The position numbers and the translations under genes are program-made. Below the pieces are notes generated by a model, which saw nothing but the letters and a program-made list of their open reading frames with translations, was not told where the DNA came from and did not search any database. Shown here in pieces: positions 36,289-49,339 of a stretch of 64,000 nt of DNA. This stretch comes from Schistosoma haematobium (Eukaryota > Platyhelminthes > Trematoda > Strigeidida > Schistosomatidae): the NCBI RefSeq assembly GCF_000699445.3, contig NC_067196.1, forward strand, positions 82,202,364 through 82,266,363, written 5' to 3'. Position 1 is the stretch's first letter, and the number at the start of each line of letters is the position of its first letter.

Positions 36289-36661
36289 TGTTATAACTTG
36301 TGACTGCAAGATTAGAGCGAAGCGTATTATCGATCGGACCAAAGACGCGTATACGCCTAAGAACGGCCTAGAGTTCTGATTGGTCCCGCTTCCCTGCCTA
36401 GCCCAGCCGGTTGAGTCCAGAATGCAAGTCTCAGCCTCTGAGATATGAATCGTTATATTTCAAACATACTCTGTTTATATACCAATCAAGCAGACCACAT
36501 CGTACCACAAACTAGAAAATAACATTGTACAATATTGACCAGTAGGAAAATGACACGTGAAATAAATATTTACCAATAAGAAAATGACACCATCTCAAGT
36601 CCAAGGATAGCATTAGACTTAATAGAATAATTTTTGGGATATTTTCCTGAATATCCCAACA
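36289..36661 (+). repeat. Solo LTR, family D, 373 bp
   Basis: It starts TGTTATAAC and ends AATATCCCAACA. Flanks TGCTT and GGCTT are a near-perfect 5-bp duplication. The same LTR occurs at 52522-52895. The parent element is not in the window. Confidence 0.75.
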
Positions 36662-37180
36662 GGCTTGCCTATCATAATGAACCAATGGAGCTATACTGGC
36701 TTGAACAATCGTCCCTCAAAGCCCTACCATACCAGACAGGTCGGTTGAAGAGCGGCAAAATCAAAAGCAGCGAACCCGAGGTCCGAGGGAAAAGTTGTAC
36801 TGCTGACTGTACAGTGATGTGATGGCAGTAAGGTGTTTCCTTCGGACAACCAGAATAACAGCGATGCTGCTCTCTTACAAGGAAGGGTGGGGTTAGGAAA
36901 GATCGACCTTAAAAATGCACATCTCGTCTTATCCCATGGAATTACATCTCGGCGGTAAGGTCCCAACAAGTACGGAGCTAACACGAAAACTCACAAAAAG
37001 GTCGTGTGTGACTGACCCCAGGGAGTTGTTTCTTGGGCCCTGTGGCCACGCTCTCAGGTTACTAAGACCATCTCTAAACCAATTTCCTTTTCAGATACCT
37101 CCAGAAGCACCCTTCCGTGGTGTGGGCAACTGAGAAGTGATAACCACCCTCATACCTCTAACAGCACTCATGATAGGTCA
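36662..37180 (+). other. G+C-richer segment, probable untranslated LINE sequence
   Basis: It continues the sequence left of the solo LTR (36250-36288), so the LTR was inserted into it. Frames are short (72 codons at most) and show no domain. I suspect the 5' region of a retroelement but cannot name it. Confidence 0.35.
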
Positions 37181-38555
37181 AGTGAAAGCTTATGATAAAA
37201 GATATGTTTATAGTCTAGTTACTTAGATATCCAGTAAGAATATATGTAATAATAGTCCGTAATCACTCCTAACAATTATCATTTATTTATTCTTCGTTCA
37301 GATATAACATATGCGATAGGAATATATACAATAATAGTCTATAAATAATTCCTGGGAGTTACCACCCATTTATTCATCGTTCGGACATAACAGAGCTAAT
37401 TACATCACGTTGTAATTTGATGTATCAATTAAGTAGTCAGTTATTATGGAGCTTTTGATTTTTCCTGCCATAGATTATTTATAATCTCGTTCTCCGTATA
37501 ACATTTTGCTCACAATCTATGAATACTTTGCATTTAGTTTCTAAACTACCTAAGTTACATAACTTCAATAAGTCTTGAATCAAATAAAATAGCTGAATGT
37601 TGCTGCTTAGTATTCAGTTGTTAACCTGTTTAACTGATCAACTTTCAATCATTATTTTAAACTAGATAACTTTCAAAGCAATGAATAAGTTTCACTGTTG
37701 GTTCTTATAAAAACGTATTCATTGTTACCTTCTTGTTGTAATACTTTATATATATTCTTTATAGGTGATATCTATAATGGTATTGTTAGAATGATTAAAA
37801 CATCCAAATAAGTGAAAGGCTTTGTTGATTTACGTGTACATATGTAAGCGAACAAAGCTTTTTCCTTAATGTCGACAACTTAAAAAGTCTACGTATTGGT
37901 ATTTATGTTCATCGCCTTCACTTGCTTGTCGCGACACAGAAATGACTGAACGAATCTATATGTTCAGCGGCTATTATATATATATATTCTTAAATAACGT
38001 AATATTAATCAACTCTAAACTGTCGTTAATATGATTCAGGAAAAGTTAATATAATCAATCTATGTATCAAAAAGTGTTGTGAAAATCCAAGAAAGACTGA
38101 AGTAGTTCGTTGTATACGTCTTAAAAGTATAAGTTGCAACATTAAGCTCAACATACTATCTGTTAACTATTAATAATGACGTAGTATAACTTGTTTTAAT
38201 CTAGGAAAACGCGGTAAAAAATTTGTGACGCAGATACTTAGTGTGAATTAATGTTAGTGCATCATAAATCATGTTTTTCTCCACAAACATCCGGTGTATA
38301 TAGGGTTTACAATAATAAACAACCCAAATGTAAGAATGTTTAATTTAGTGTACACTGGAACACATATTAGTTTATAATATACGAAAAACAGTGTATGTGG
38401 ACTTTCGTTGTAGAAACATATTTTAGTATGCGGTTTTAAAATTTGAGTTTTGGGGAAATGCATCCGAATTTAGCACAGAAGTGATAATGAATGGATTTTT
38501 AGATGTTTTACATCAGCTTTGGATACAAGTTTGGCTTTTTCATTTCATAACCCTT
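37181..38555. other. AT-rich DNA without a gene
   Basis: Contains a short TA run near 37976-37988 and two similar stretches near 37225-37290 and 37310-37390 (ATAATAGTC, TTATTCTTCGTTC-AGA-ATAAC), a decayed tandem duplication. No coding sequence. Confidence 0.5.
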
Positions 38556-39045
38556 TGAATACCTCTATACTGCCGAAATTGAGGTGATTCCGCTATACAC
38601 CTAGTACCGTTCTCACATAGCCATTCGTTTGTAGCATCTATCAGGCGAGTCCCTGCTTACTGGCCTCATGCGGCATGGGTGTTGTCTACGAAATTAAAAA
38701 AATAGAAATGGAGCTTGTGGGGCTTACATCGCATTGGTAGATATGGAGCAATCACCCAGAAGAGTTAAAAAACCCTGATTACAAACTGATAATACACATG
38801 ATCTCCAGATTCATAACAGAACGAATGACATATGAAATTTCTTTTGTCCTTCACGTGTCATGGGACGGCGTCTTGATGCTGCTCCATTGCCATATCGATT
38901 AAACTCCTCGGTCAGAACTTCGAAGACTCTGTCCCCCAAAGTAACCAACTTGGGTTCGGGTGCATCTGGAGTATTTTTTACGTGGTGCATATTAGTTTTG
39001 GTGACCAGTTGTATCTGATTTTATGTAAATTAAATAAACAAGCTA
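38556..39045 (+). repeat. Degenerate copy of the LINE-head repeat
   Basis: Matches the head of the LINE at 39594 in order: GAATACCTCTATACTGCCGA, CTCACATAGCC, GGGTGTTGTCTACGAAA. It ends near an AAATTAAATAAACAA tail, similar to the tails of the units at 53969 and 56264. Confidence 0.55.
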
Positions 39046-39059
39046 ATAAATTTCTACTA

Positions 39060-39190
39060 CTACTGATACTGTCACTACTTCTACTCCACAATTTATCTTG
39101 ATTATTTTATCTCACTGTGCTAATCATAACTGGGACCAATGTACACGTGTCAAATTCTACGTTGTACATAACTGATTGATGAAATAAATC
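39060..39190 (+). repeat. Dispersed repeat with ACTG-type tail
   Basis: Shares TCTCACTGTGCTAATCATAAC and CTACGTTGTA-ATAACTGATTGA with sequences at 44265-44400, 51410-51560 and 56060-56190 (reverse). Confidence 0.5.
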
Positions 39191-40053
39191 AATGTTCTCC
39201 ATGCAAACACTACTTCTTTTAATGTCCGTTTTAGGTTTACATTCGTACACTGATGTTACTAAATTCATTTTGAGTTTTACCGACTTGAGAGGGTTTCTTT
39301 TAGTGTAAAGTTAAATTTGTAATATAAGTGTAAAATGTTTTCACAGTCATATTAATTCATTTGTAGCGGGGGGATCTACTTGTATTTAAAGTTGCTTTTT
39401 TTATAAATAATACTTTCCTAGTATGAATTCTTAGAAATTTATTGGTGCCTGTCATTTGTATACAAAAGCGTTCGAAATAATTTTTTTAAAATGCATCTGA
39501 GAGTAGTACATGATAACGGTCTAAATTCGGTGAATTACTTTTTGATCTGAAGTTTAGCCATGTTACTATTTTGCTTTAATCACAGATTAGTCAAACCCCC
39601 CTGAATGCCCTGGTACGGCCGAGAGTGGGGAGAGTCCGCTCTCCCTCTCGAAATACTCTCACACGGCCACGCGTATACAGCCTCTGCCAGGGAAGTCCTA
39701 CTCACTGCCTTCTCGTGGCGAGGGTGTTGTTTACGAAAATGAGAGGACGAAAAGCGAATGTCCGGCGCTTTAACCGGATTCCAAACCAATGGTGCACATG
39801 GGCTCCAGTATCCTGCGGGAACAAATGGCGTATGAACCAATCGTTGGTCACCGGCTACCATGGGATTGCATCTCCTTACGATGCTCCACTGCCTTGTGGG
39901 TTAGACCTTTAGGTCAAAGGCTCGGGGTGTGGCCCCTAAGATAACCACCTGCTTCGGTTTGGGCACCCGGGCAGTATCACAGCCCACACACAAATGATGA
40001 ACTCTGTATGTCTATGGAAATTATTTTTCTCGCTTCGAAAAACAATCAATTGA

Positions 40054-40155
40054 TTCAAATTATTATCATTACAATTATTGTCATTATTAATACTATTATT
40101 ATTATTACCATTATTGTCATTATTATTATTATTGTTATTATTATTATTATTTTCC
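40054..40155 (+). repeat. ATT trinucleotide microsatellite in the LINE 5' region
   Basis: Interrupted (ATT)n about 100 bp long, between the head and the coding frame. Confidence 0.85.
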
Positions 40156-40254
40156 ACATTATTCACCCTCTTTTATACTTATACAGCGGCTCGTCTTTGG
40201 TGGAAATTCGACTGTATCTAAACGTTCTCGAGTCACTGTCCGGTTGAAAATTGT

Positions 40255-43200
40255 ATGTTACCACCGAATACGAGTACTGAAGCAGTTTTTCTGAAACCAC
40301 GTGCACCATTCAAACTGGCTGCCTTCAACGTTCGCACATTTATGCAGGTCGGACAACAGATAGGACTGGCTATGTCTTTGGAAAGTCTTAATATTGATGT
40401 TTGTTGTCTATCCGAGACCCGTATTCAAGACTGGCGAAGTACTACAAATTCGATCTCCATCTGTCGCTTCAAAAAGCTTGTTTTACGTGCGCTTATCCGG
40501 GGACCCTGTGGCATCTTCGTCTGGTCTTGCTGGCGTTGGTGTCGCACTAAGCGCTAGAGCTGAGGCAGCGCTAGTCGATTGGATCCCCATTAACAGTCGG
40601 TTATGTGCTGTTAGATTAGAGAGTTCCATCAAAGTGAGAAGAAATCGGCGTGAGAAACGATGTCTCTTCGTCATCTCCGCCTATGCCCCGACAGATTGCA
40701 GCCCGGATGCAATCAAGGATGAGTTTTACAACCAGTTATCTGTTCTTCTCCAGAAAGTGCGTTCGACAGATATTGTAGTACTAGCCGGAGACTTGAATGC
40801 TCAGGTCGGGCGTCTAGGCACAGAAGAGAGTCGTTTAGGTGGCCGATGGGGACTCGTTGGTCGCAGGTCAGATAACGGGGACCGTCTACTGCAACTTTGC
40901 ACAGACCACAACCTGTTTCTGGCTAGCACTAACTTTCGGCACAGTCATCGCTGATGTGCCACCTGGCGTCCTCCCTCTGCATCTCAAGCCTGGACTCAGA
41001 TTGATCACATCGCGATCAGCTACCACTGGCGTGGTTGTGTACAAGACTGCCGCTCCTTTTGGATCACCAATCTGGACTCTGACCATGCCTTGGTCTGCGC
41101 CAATCTTGCCTTACTTTTCAGTGGCCAACGAAGTGACCACCACCAAAAGATTGATGTTAGCAAGCTGGTTGCAACTTCTGTTGCAAGTAAGTACCGAACC
41201 GAGCTAGCCTCTAGGCTAGCTACCACTCCACCGAAAAGTATAGATGAGTATTGGTTGCAATTGCATGACGCCATGAAAATGGCGGGAACAGTCAGTTGTG
41301 GGTTTGCGAAACGTCCCGCTTATAAGCACTGGGTTTCTTCTGGTTCCTTAAAACTCATTGAAGCCCGTCGGTCTACTCCGGGTGACCGTGAGTTTGACCA
41401 TAAACGAAGGATGTTACGTAAGGAAATTGGGCAAAGCTTGCGTAAGGACCGAGAAGCCTGGTGGTCGAAGCGTGCTAATGATCTGGAAGCAGCAGCTGCA
41501 TCTGGTAACTACCGGAAGCTCTTCCAGCTCATCCGAGCCACTGGCAGCAAGAAGTCTGGTGTGAGTGAAACAATCTGCGAGGATGATGGGATGCCAATCA
41601 CTAACATCCATCGACGTCTTGGACGGTGGGCAGAATTTTTCGAAGGGCAGTTCAACTGGCCTGCTGCTCCGGCAACATCGGTCAGACTGTCCTGCCCTCC
41701 ATGGCCGGTGACGACTGATCCACCAAACGAGGAGGAAGTCCGCAAGGAACTCCAACTCTTGAAGCGTTACAAATCATCTGGCCCAGATGACTTACCTCCG
41801 GCTCTTTTTAAAGATGGTGGTGACTTTTTGACTAAGGAATTGACGACGTTGTTTACAAAGGTTTGGGAACTAGAGAGTGTACCAACGTCATGGAATGAGT
41901 CGATAGTTGCCCCTATCTTTAAAAAGGGTTCACGTCGTTCCTGTAACAACTATCGGGGGATAAGTCTTCTTCTGATTGCGTCCAAGCTATTGGCTTCCGT
42001 CATTCTTCGTAGGTTGTTCAAAACCCGAGAAAGATTGACTCGCGAGGAGCAGGCTGGGTTTCGTTCTGGTCGAGGATGTATTGATCATATCTTCACCCTC
42101 CGCCAAATATTAGAACACCGCCATACTTATCAAAGGCCAACAATCGTAGTGTTTCTTGACATCAGGGCTGCCTTCGATTCGTTGGATAGGACTGTTCTCT
42201 GGGATTGTCTATTGAAGAAGGGTGTGCCTGAGAAGTTTATTAATATCCTGAAAGCCCTATATAAAAACACCTCAGACAGAGTGAGGGCATACAACCACCT
42301 CTCTCCATTGTTCCATTCGAGCAGTGGGGTTAGGCAGGGTTGCCCAATCTCACCATTCCTCTTCAACTTTGCCATCGATGACATTCTGGAAACAGCTCTG
42401 ATGAATGTAAGTAATGGTGGTGTGGATCTGTTGCCTGGAGAAAGACTTCTCGACCTTGAGTATGCGGACGATATTGTCTTACTGTGCGATAATGCCCAAG
42501 GGATGCAATCCGCAGTTAATCAGTTGGCAATCAGTGTCCGTAGGTATGGTATGTGCTTTGCACCTTCGAAGTGCAAAGTACTTCTACAAGACTGGCAGGA
42601 TTCCAATCCTGTACTCACCCTGGATGGTGAGCAGATAGACGTAGTTGAGAAGTTCGTGTATCTGGGTAGCTGCATAAGTGCTGGTGGGGGTGTGAGTGAT
42701 GAGACCAATGCACGAATAGTGAAAGCCAGAGCGGCTTATGCCAATCTGGGCCACCTTTGGTGCCTTCATGATGTTAGTCTGGCTGTAAAAGGCCGGATCT
42801 ACAACGCGTCGGTGAGAGCAGTTTTGCTCTATGCTTGTGAAACCTGGTCTCTCCGAGTTGAGGACGTTAGACGACTCTCTGTGTTCGATCATCGCTGTCT
42901 CCGAAGGATTGCTGACATTCAGTGGCAACACCATGTCAGTAATGCAGAGGTTCGGCATCGTGTGTTCGGGCACAGAGATGATAATTCAATTGGTGTCACC
43001 ATCTTGAAACACCGACTTCGGTGGCTTGGACATGTTCTCCGAATGTCGTCCCAGAGAATTCCACGTCGTGCATTATTTGCCGACTCTGGGACTGGTTGGA
43101 AGAAGCGGAGAGGTGGTCAGTGCATGACATGGTGTCGTGGCATGAAAGAAAGTTGCAAAGGACTGGCTTGTGTTGGTCCTTCACGACTCCCTGGCTGGGG

Positions 43201-43303
43201 TCCGAGAGATGGTGCTACACAGTGGCCAGAGACGTTATCAGATATGGCTCAGAATAGAAGCCAGTGGCGATCCTGCTGTAACCTTCTTTTACTTTCTTCA
43301 TAA
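40255..43303 (+). pseudogene. LINE endonuclease/reverse transcriptase with two lesions
   Basis: Endonuclease: FKLAAFNVRTFMQVGQQ, CCLSETRIQD (catalytic Glu), VISAYAPTD, VVLAGDLNAQVG, and LDSDHALV just before 41100. The RT frame is open for over 700 codons (41090-43303): YKSSGPDDLPPALFKDGG, CNNYRGISLLLIASKLLASV, EEQAGFRSGRGCIDHIFTLR, VVFLDIRAAFDSLDRTVL, SGVRQGCPISPFLFNFAIDD, catalytic LEYADDIVLLCDN near 42450. A C-terminal domain follows (VYLGSCISAGGGVSDE, RLRWLGHVLRM). Two lesions interrupt it: a frameshift between about 40450 and 40480, and a TGA at 40952-40954 inside an otherwise continuous frame. The protein would nick target DNA and copy LINE RNA. Confidence 0.85.
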
Positions 43304-43718
43304 AAAGTGGTTGTGTCTCCTTTACCTGAAAGATTTCTTCTGATTGTACCTTTTCGTTCCCTCGTTACTACCACACTACCTTACACCAATCTCTTCGTTA
43401 TTGTTCTCTTTTTCTTTTGCGCTCCTTAGTTTTTTTTCTACTTCTCTTCGAATTTTCATTGTTTTGTGTGGCGCATATATATTGGCGCTCTCTTGTACAT
43501 ATATTTGGTTTACTGTTTTCAGTTAATATTGATCTACTTTATTTCAAAGCTAATCCATTCACATCTAATTGCTGGTTGTGTTTACTGGAATATCCTATTA
43601 AATGACCATTATGAAACACAATTTTGGAAGAATTCAGGGTGTGAACATTGTCATATGCAGCTGAAAGCATCAATTAATTGTTAATATTGAAAAAGACTTG
43701 TAATTAATTAACAAAAAC

Positions 43719-43720
<2 letters not shown>

Positions 43721-43763
<43 letters not shown>
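43721..43763. repeat. TA dinucleotide microsatellite
   Basis: Pure (TA)n of about 43 bp. Confidence 0.95.
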
Positions 43764-43765
<2 letters not shown>

Positions 43766-43779
43766 ATATAGTTCATGAA

Positions 43780-44195
43780 TGTTGGTTGTTTGAATTTTCT
43801 CATTAATGTTTAGGACTTCAATTGATCGGTCTCTTTTGGCATATGTGCATCGTGTACTAATGGCCTCTATATTACCATGTTGGGGTTGACACTAAGTCAC
43901 AGGCATTTTTAGTAGAAATAGACAGTGGCTAGCAGTGGAATATAGGACGCACCTTTCATGTTATTTGGGACTCCTTAGCTGGATGTACCTACATCCCAAT
44001 GGTAATGTTCACCCTCACACTCGAACCCAGTACCGTTCACTTCAAACACCATCGCATTACCTACTTAGCTACTGAGTCCATATAGCCACTGGCTTGTGCA
44101 ATAAGGTGAATTTTAATTCATACGTATTGGTTGTTTGAATCCTCGTACTGACGCTTAGGACTGTAGTTGGTCAGTCTTTTAAGGGAATATGTATA
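43780..44195 (-). repeat. Sm-alpha-like SINE, partial tandem, with decayed hammerhead ribozyme
   Basis: Minus strand: A-box-like CTCAGTAGCTAAGTAGG (about 44070), B-box GGGTTCGAGTGTG (about 44020), then CATCCAGCTAAGGAGTCCCAAATA...ATGAAAGG-TGCGTCC (about 43985-43938). This aligns with the schistosome Sm-alpha hammerhead; CTGANGA has become CTAAGGA. A segment holding TTGGTTGTTTGAAT occurs at 43782 and 44127, 345 bp apart, close to the Sm-alpha unit length, so more than one unit is present. Confidence 0.7.
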
Positions 44196-44264
44196 GTAGA
44201 GTTTACTCAAAACGCTTGTTATCGGTTAATTTTTGCTATTATCGTTTGTAGTCTAATTTTGTTA

Positions 44265-44400
44265 CTACCTCTACCACTACGGGATTTGAATCGACAACTG
44301 CATCTCTATGTTAATGTGGTATGGCAACTCGAACTGATATACGTCCGTACGAAGTTCTGTGTTGTTACTGCCTGAGTCTAATTTTGTAATTATTATTCAA
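44265..44400 (+). repeat. Dispersed repeat with ACTG-type tail
   Basis: GTTAATGTGGTATGGCAACTCGAAC and the following bases match 51470-51540 and, reversed, 56060-56190. Confidence 0.5.
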
Positions 44401-47400
44401 GCATAGCATAGGGTATGGATCCTAGACTAATTGTCTCATTGATCGGGAAGTATACGTATACATTTAATGTTTATTACTTCAGCTACGTTTTATCTAATTA
44501 CTTTGTGTTATTACACAATGTACACGCATTTAAATAGCTTTATTGTTCGAATTAAAATTTCATATTCAATATTGTTTAAAAATAAATTATTTTAGTGTAA
44601 AGTATTCATTTTTGAATACCCAAAAATCCCTATTGTTAAAGTATAGTTAATATAGTTGTGTGTAATCTTCAAGATAATTTCACTTCACACCACCTATAAG
44701 CATCACGAAAATTATAATTTTGCAAATTGTTTTTTTCTAAATTGTTACCAAACAAAATAATTTACTTGTTGATAAAGAACAGTTTATTGTATTCTATGAA
44801 AATATGGCCATCTCTATTATTACCCCATATTGGTTGAATTCTTTTCATTCGTTTTTAACTGATGAAGCTAACTTAAATAAGTATTTCCTTTTGGCTTGTT
44901 AAAACACTCAACTTGTAATGAGAATTTTAACAATATTAGCGCAAACACAGAAACTAGAAAGGTGGTACATTAAGAAAAGCAACGTTTATGTAAAAATGTA
45001 CAAGTTAAATTCGATCTTGAAAATACCAATCTATTTCTTTTCTAAGATTTGGATTGTTTCCTGTAACTCCTAATCAGATTGTGTGTATGAAGAAAGGAAA
45101 GCCATACAATTTATGAATAAATTGAAAATAATTCATACTTACCATCTACGTCACATAGATTTCTCGTTTTGTCCTATATTAAGGTCAGTGCTACATCACT
45201 GACGTAAATTAGAAGCATGGTAAATTTATTATTATTGCTGACATCAATGAAATTTTTTGTGAGTCGTGATTGTCAGGCGTATACACAAGTAACTGTTTTA
45301 TCTTTTTTGAATATTAAGTCCTTTCTATAGATTGATTGTATCATTTTTATTGACATTGTATCGTCGATATGTAGTGCCAAAGTTATCAGTTAAGCTAGAA
45401 CAAATCCAAAAAATAATTATAAACAATTTCTGTTCCATGTTAAAGCCAATCGAATGGATGATATATCGGGTCCTGTTTCTGCTAAACTGGTTTAACACTT
45501 TATTGCCGACAAGAACACTATGTGAATCAGTCAGTCGTTGTAGCTGACTGACTGACTTACTATGTGAATCTATGCTTGAGTACACATCGATGAACCATTC
45601 ATGTTCTTAAATGGAATTTTCCTCTATTTGTTGAGCTGTGGGATAGTAGTTAAATCACATGACTTCCAACCAGCAAGTTGTTTAGAACAATATAGTGTCT
45701 GTTAGTAGAGGGGAAATTGGATTATTTATATCGCAAAATTATTCTGAAGAATACATTGGAATCAGATTATTGTGGCGTTTCGATCGAAATATTTCATTAG
45801 TATTCTGATATTAGCACTGCTATTATTAGAAATACATACTAATTTAAGTCAACAGGAAACTTCAGCTTTAAATCGGTTCAAACTTACACCCTTCAAACAG
45901 GCTCATCAGATTTGCTACCAGCCTAAATAGAAATATTGATTACTGATGAGTTTTCAACCTTTAACTGTCTTACTCAATTGGTAAATAAACGAAAAAAACA
46001 GGTTACTGATCGCTTCTCATTACAGTCAACTCTACATAACTATGTTTAGCTTAGTTAAGTAAAAATAATCATTCCGAGACCACTAATTTTAATTCACCTG
46101 GGATATGGTTTGGTTTTTTCACTTGACTTAGTATCGAACAATCGAAGTTATGCTAGATATCCCAATAAATGATCATTCATTTAATTCCGAATTAAAGAAT
46201 TTTCTTAGTTCACGTTCTACGTTTATTTGATCAACTTAGAGTATGCAAATGTCTTTTTAAACAAAAGCGTCAGATAAATACGAAGAGTTTGATAAACTTT
46301 GAAAGAAAGTGTTTTTTTTTACTTTTTGACTAATACATTTTCAAATTGTTCTTGCTTGAATCACTGCCTAGTTTTATAATAATGATAAGTGGTCTTAAAT
46401 GCATAAAAAGTTAGTCATTCATAAAGTCTCACCGCATATGTTTCAGAAACATTTATACGAAATTCGTGCAAGTTGCAAAAACATCCAACCGAAGTGTCCA
46501 AAATAGCACGTAACTCACATTCTAAATTCCACTGCTATCCACTATCAAAACTTTGTTTAAATAAACCTGTTATTTGATGTCAGTATCGAGATAATCCGCT
46601 GATGTACATCTACTAATATGGACTGATCAGTTGCAAAGTACTTAACATAAAAAACGGACAAATCTAAACCCTTACAAATGAAATGTATACGAAATATCAG
46701 TGTTACTCATTCTTATTTTTAAAATTTGTTGATAAATTATTCTTCACAATCACTTCGACTTTTTTGATTCATCCTGTTTCATTTATATATCTAGCTTATT
46801 GTCTGATTGGTTTCGTCGATAAATAGGTAAATTGCTCTGTTTTTTTGGGACATTTGCCTAAACATTCGACCAATATAATGGATGGATTTGGATTATAGCG
46901 ATTAATTTATTCAACAAATCTAAACATGAATTCTGCATCAACTAACTTCCAGGTATGCTCATTGTTAACTTTATTGGCTTTTTGGAAAATACAAACTTTC
47001 TTCTATTAATTAAGCTTTCTATCTGAAATTTATATGTATTTTTTTAAGTTTTAGTACAATATTATATTAGACAGGTAGCTGGTTGGTTGAGGGCTCATCG
47101 TTTTACTTGTCTTTAATTTTAACTTTAAGCCCTCTGGTTTTAGTTTAGACGATATCCTCTTCAGCCAAAACTAGTTATTTCTACCACAGATACTACTATT
47201 ATTTCGATTATCTTATTGTTTATTTTGATGTGTTTTGGCAATTCAAACCATAGTCCATCTGTTCAAGGTTCTTAAATCGGTTGTCTTGTCAAACTAAAAT
47301 TCGATTAATCGATTATATAGTTGCACTCAACTTGTGGGTTCTGGAAGATTTTAAAATCTACCATATTTAGTAATGATTTGGAAGTTTAATGAATCACACT

Positions 47401-48838
47401 GACAAACAGCATTAATGGATCAATTTCTGGAGTTTCCTAGAGTTTCTGTTTGTCTATGATGTATAGTATAGGTAATCCTCAGTCAAATATTAGGAATAAC
47501 GACTATGGTTGATCAATTTTTTTGTCCTTGAAATTAACACGTGATATGTTCACTTGGCTTTCCATAATTCACCATATTTTCTCTCCTTGACATAAACATG
47601 TACGATTATGATACATGAAACCTAAAATCTGGGATTATAGTTTGTACAAGGTAATGTGAACCGCATTGGTGATTGTTTTTTAAATGAAATATGGCCATGC
47701 AAAAGAATTTGGCTTTTGTTGAATATATAAAGTCATCATATTTTCCTTTGTATAATAAAGTCACGTATATTCTTATTAAGAAGTGACCGAAACCCTCTTC
47801 ATACTATAGTTATCTAATTCAGCATTGTTTACAGATTAATTCATATTTCACTTATTAGTTTATGTATTTTGGTTAATAGTCTTGGGCTTGGTTGTCTCGA
47901 TTTTGAAATTTTACTTGAAAAGATATTAATTAGTAAACAGATTAACTGACATAGAATCTCATACAAAAGTCCACCGGTTCTGATATTTTTCAATAACAAA
48001 AAATATCGAACATCCGGTAATTAAAACGTACACGGAAATTTTACAGTTCGATGTAAGTTTTTTTTCCTGAACTGACGTCTAGTAAAGAGCTTTTAGGAAC
48101 CAGGTAACAGCTGTTTTAATCGTAGTTTGTGACTTTTCAGAAGTACCCATCCATAACCGTGCTAAATATTGTATTTATTTATCTTCTGACATGCTCTACA
48201 ACAATATTCTCACCTTATTCGAAGCTTAGAGACTTATCCTTGTTTCCCCATAGGAGTTTTGGTCATTTTAACCACTCGATTCATTAATTTTTATTTCGTT
48301 ATCTAGAGATCGTTTACGAGAAGCATAGTCCATAGGGTTCTGTTCACCTTTAACGTCGTATCTTCACGGATCTGGCTTAGACAGTTCATGTACAACCGTT
48401 AAACTCTTGTCCATGAATCTTTCCGATTTTTCGTGCATTATGTTTCAGTGTTAGATGGTTGGAAACAGTCAGCAGGTGACCATAGGACTAAGTCCCAACT
48501 AGCACAAAATCTAGGTCCAAGGTTCTCTACAAATCGCTCCAAATCACCCAACATTAGTTGGTAGGTTTCAATAGTCATTGCAGTTAAGGAACAATTGTCT
48601 TGGGTATCTATCTATCAAATAATTAGCATTGTTTTTCGCACAAATTTTTTTCCCCATAAATCACTATATTATCATGAAGCGAAAGGTCAATGTCTATTTT
48701 GCTGAGTATTATTCTGTGTGTTTTGTTTTTAAAATGACTGTTTTATTTAATAATCGAAAATACAATTCATGAATAAAGTGCACAACTCTACTACCGGATT
48801 GTCTAAATTCTAATGCCTTAAAAACATCATCATTATAT
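44401..48838. other. Long AT-rich region, no gene seen
   Basis: No open frame over 90 codons and no exon with convincing splice sites. A short GACT run lies at 45537-45556. It probably is the upstream region of the zinc-finger gene or part of an upstream intron. Confidence 0.5.
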
Positions 48839-48935
48839 ATGAGACGATGGAGAAGGCGTCAATGTATGAAGTTGGAGACTGATCGACTTGAAGGACAACA
48901 GTGTCAACAACAACAACAACGACAAAAACCATTAT
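48839..48935 (+). CDS. C2H2 zinc-finger gene, putative first coding exon
   Basis: ATG at 48839 opens a basic, Gln-rich stretch (MRRWRRRQCMKLE, then QQQQQRQKPL) ending TTAT|GTAAGTG, a strong splice donor. It ends one base into a codon, and the exon at 53130 supplies exactly two bases, giving Tyr. An in-frame TGA lies upstream near 48770. The frame between is open, so an upstream acceptor is possible and the Met is not proven to be the start. Arg-rich N-termini also occur by chance in short exons, hence the moderate confidence. Confidence 0.5.
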
Positions 48936-49339
48936 GTAAGTGTAAAACTTAATTAATATTTTATGTAACATGAACAAATTAACATTTTCGATTACTCATT
49001 CAATTTATTTACATAATCTTATAATGGCAATCCTCATCACAGTATCTAAAATAGTTTGGTGTTATGCATATTATAGCAAACATATAGTGAAGTGTAAATA
49101 TATCGGGTAACAAAAACCGCAGTGGTCACTTTCATAAAACTATATAGAATGTTAAACATAAATATGAGTGATCCATTGAAATTAAGACAATGATCCATCT
49201 AATCAGAGTCACTGACCATATGTCTCCGTTTGGGCATTATTGGAATATTTATACACATCTGAGTTGTAAACATCGCTAATCGACCTTTGACGTAAAACTT
49301 CGTACTTAGTGTTTGTCTTCATTGTTTACATAGTGGTTG

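Larger units (their letters stand above)
39594..43512 (+). mobile_element. Nearly complete LINE (RTE-like, possibly SR3/Perere-3 type)
   Basis: The order is: a G+C-rich head of about 390 bp (39594-39990), an ATT microsatellite (40054-40155), an endonuclease-RT frame (about 40255-43303) and a short 3' region with TGTGTGGCGCATATATATTGGCGC. The head and the 3' region together also form the shorter repeat units at 53969-54445 and 56264-56780. The assignment to the RTE group rests on the endonuclease plus RT layout without RNase H; the name is from memory. Confidence 0.8.

Noticed and set aside
39936..40166. Asn-rich ORF on the minus strand
   Set aside because: It is the reverse reading of the ATT microsatellite in the LINE.
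45927..45945. CTGATGAG as a possible hammerhead core
   Set aside because: No stem II, GAAA box or cleavage triplet follows, and no SINE surrounds it.
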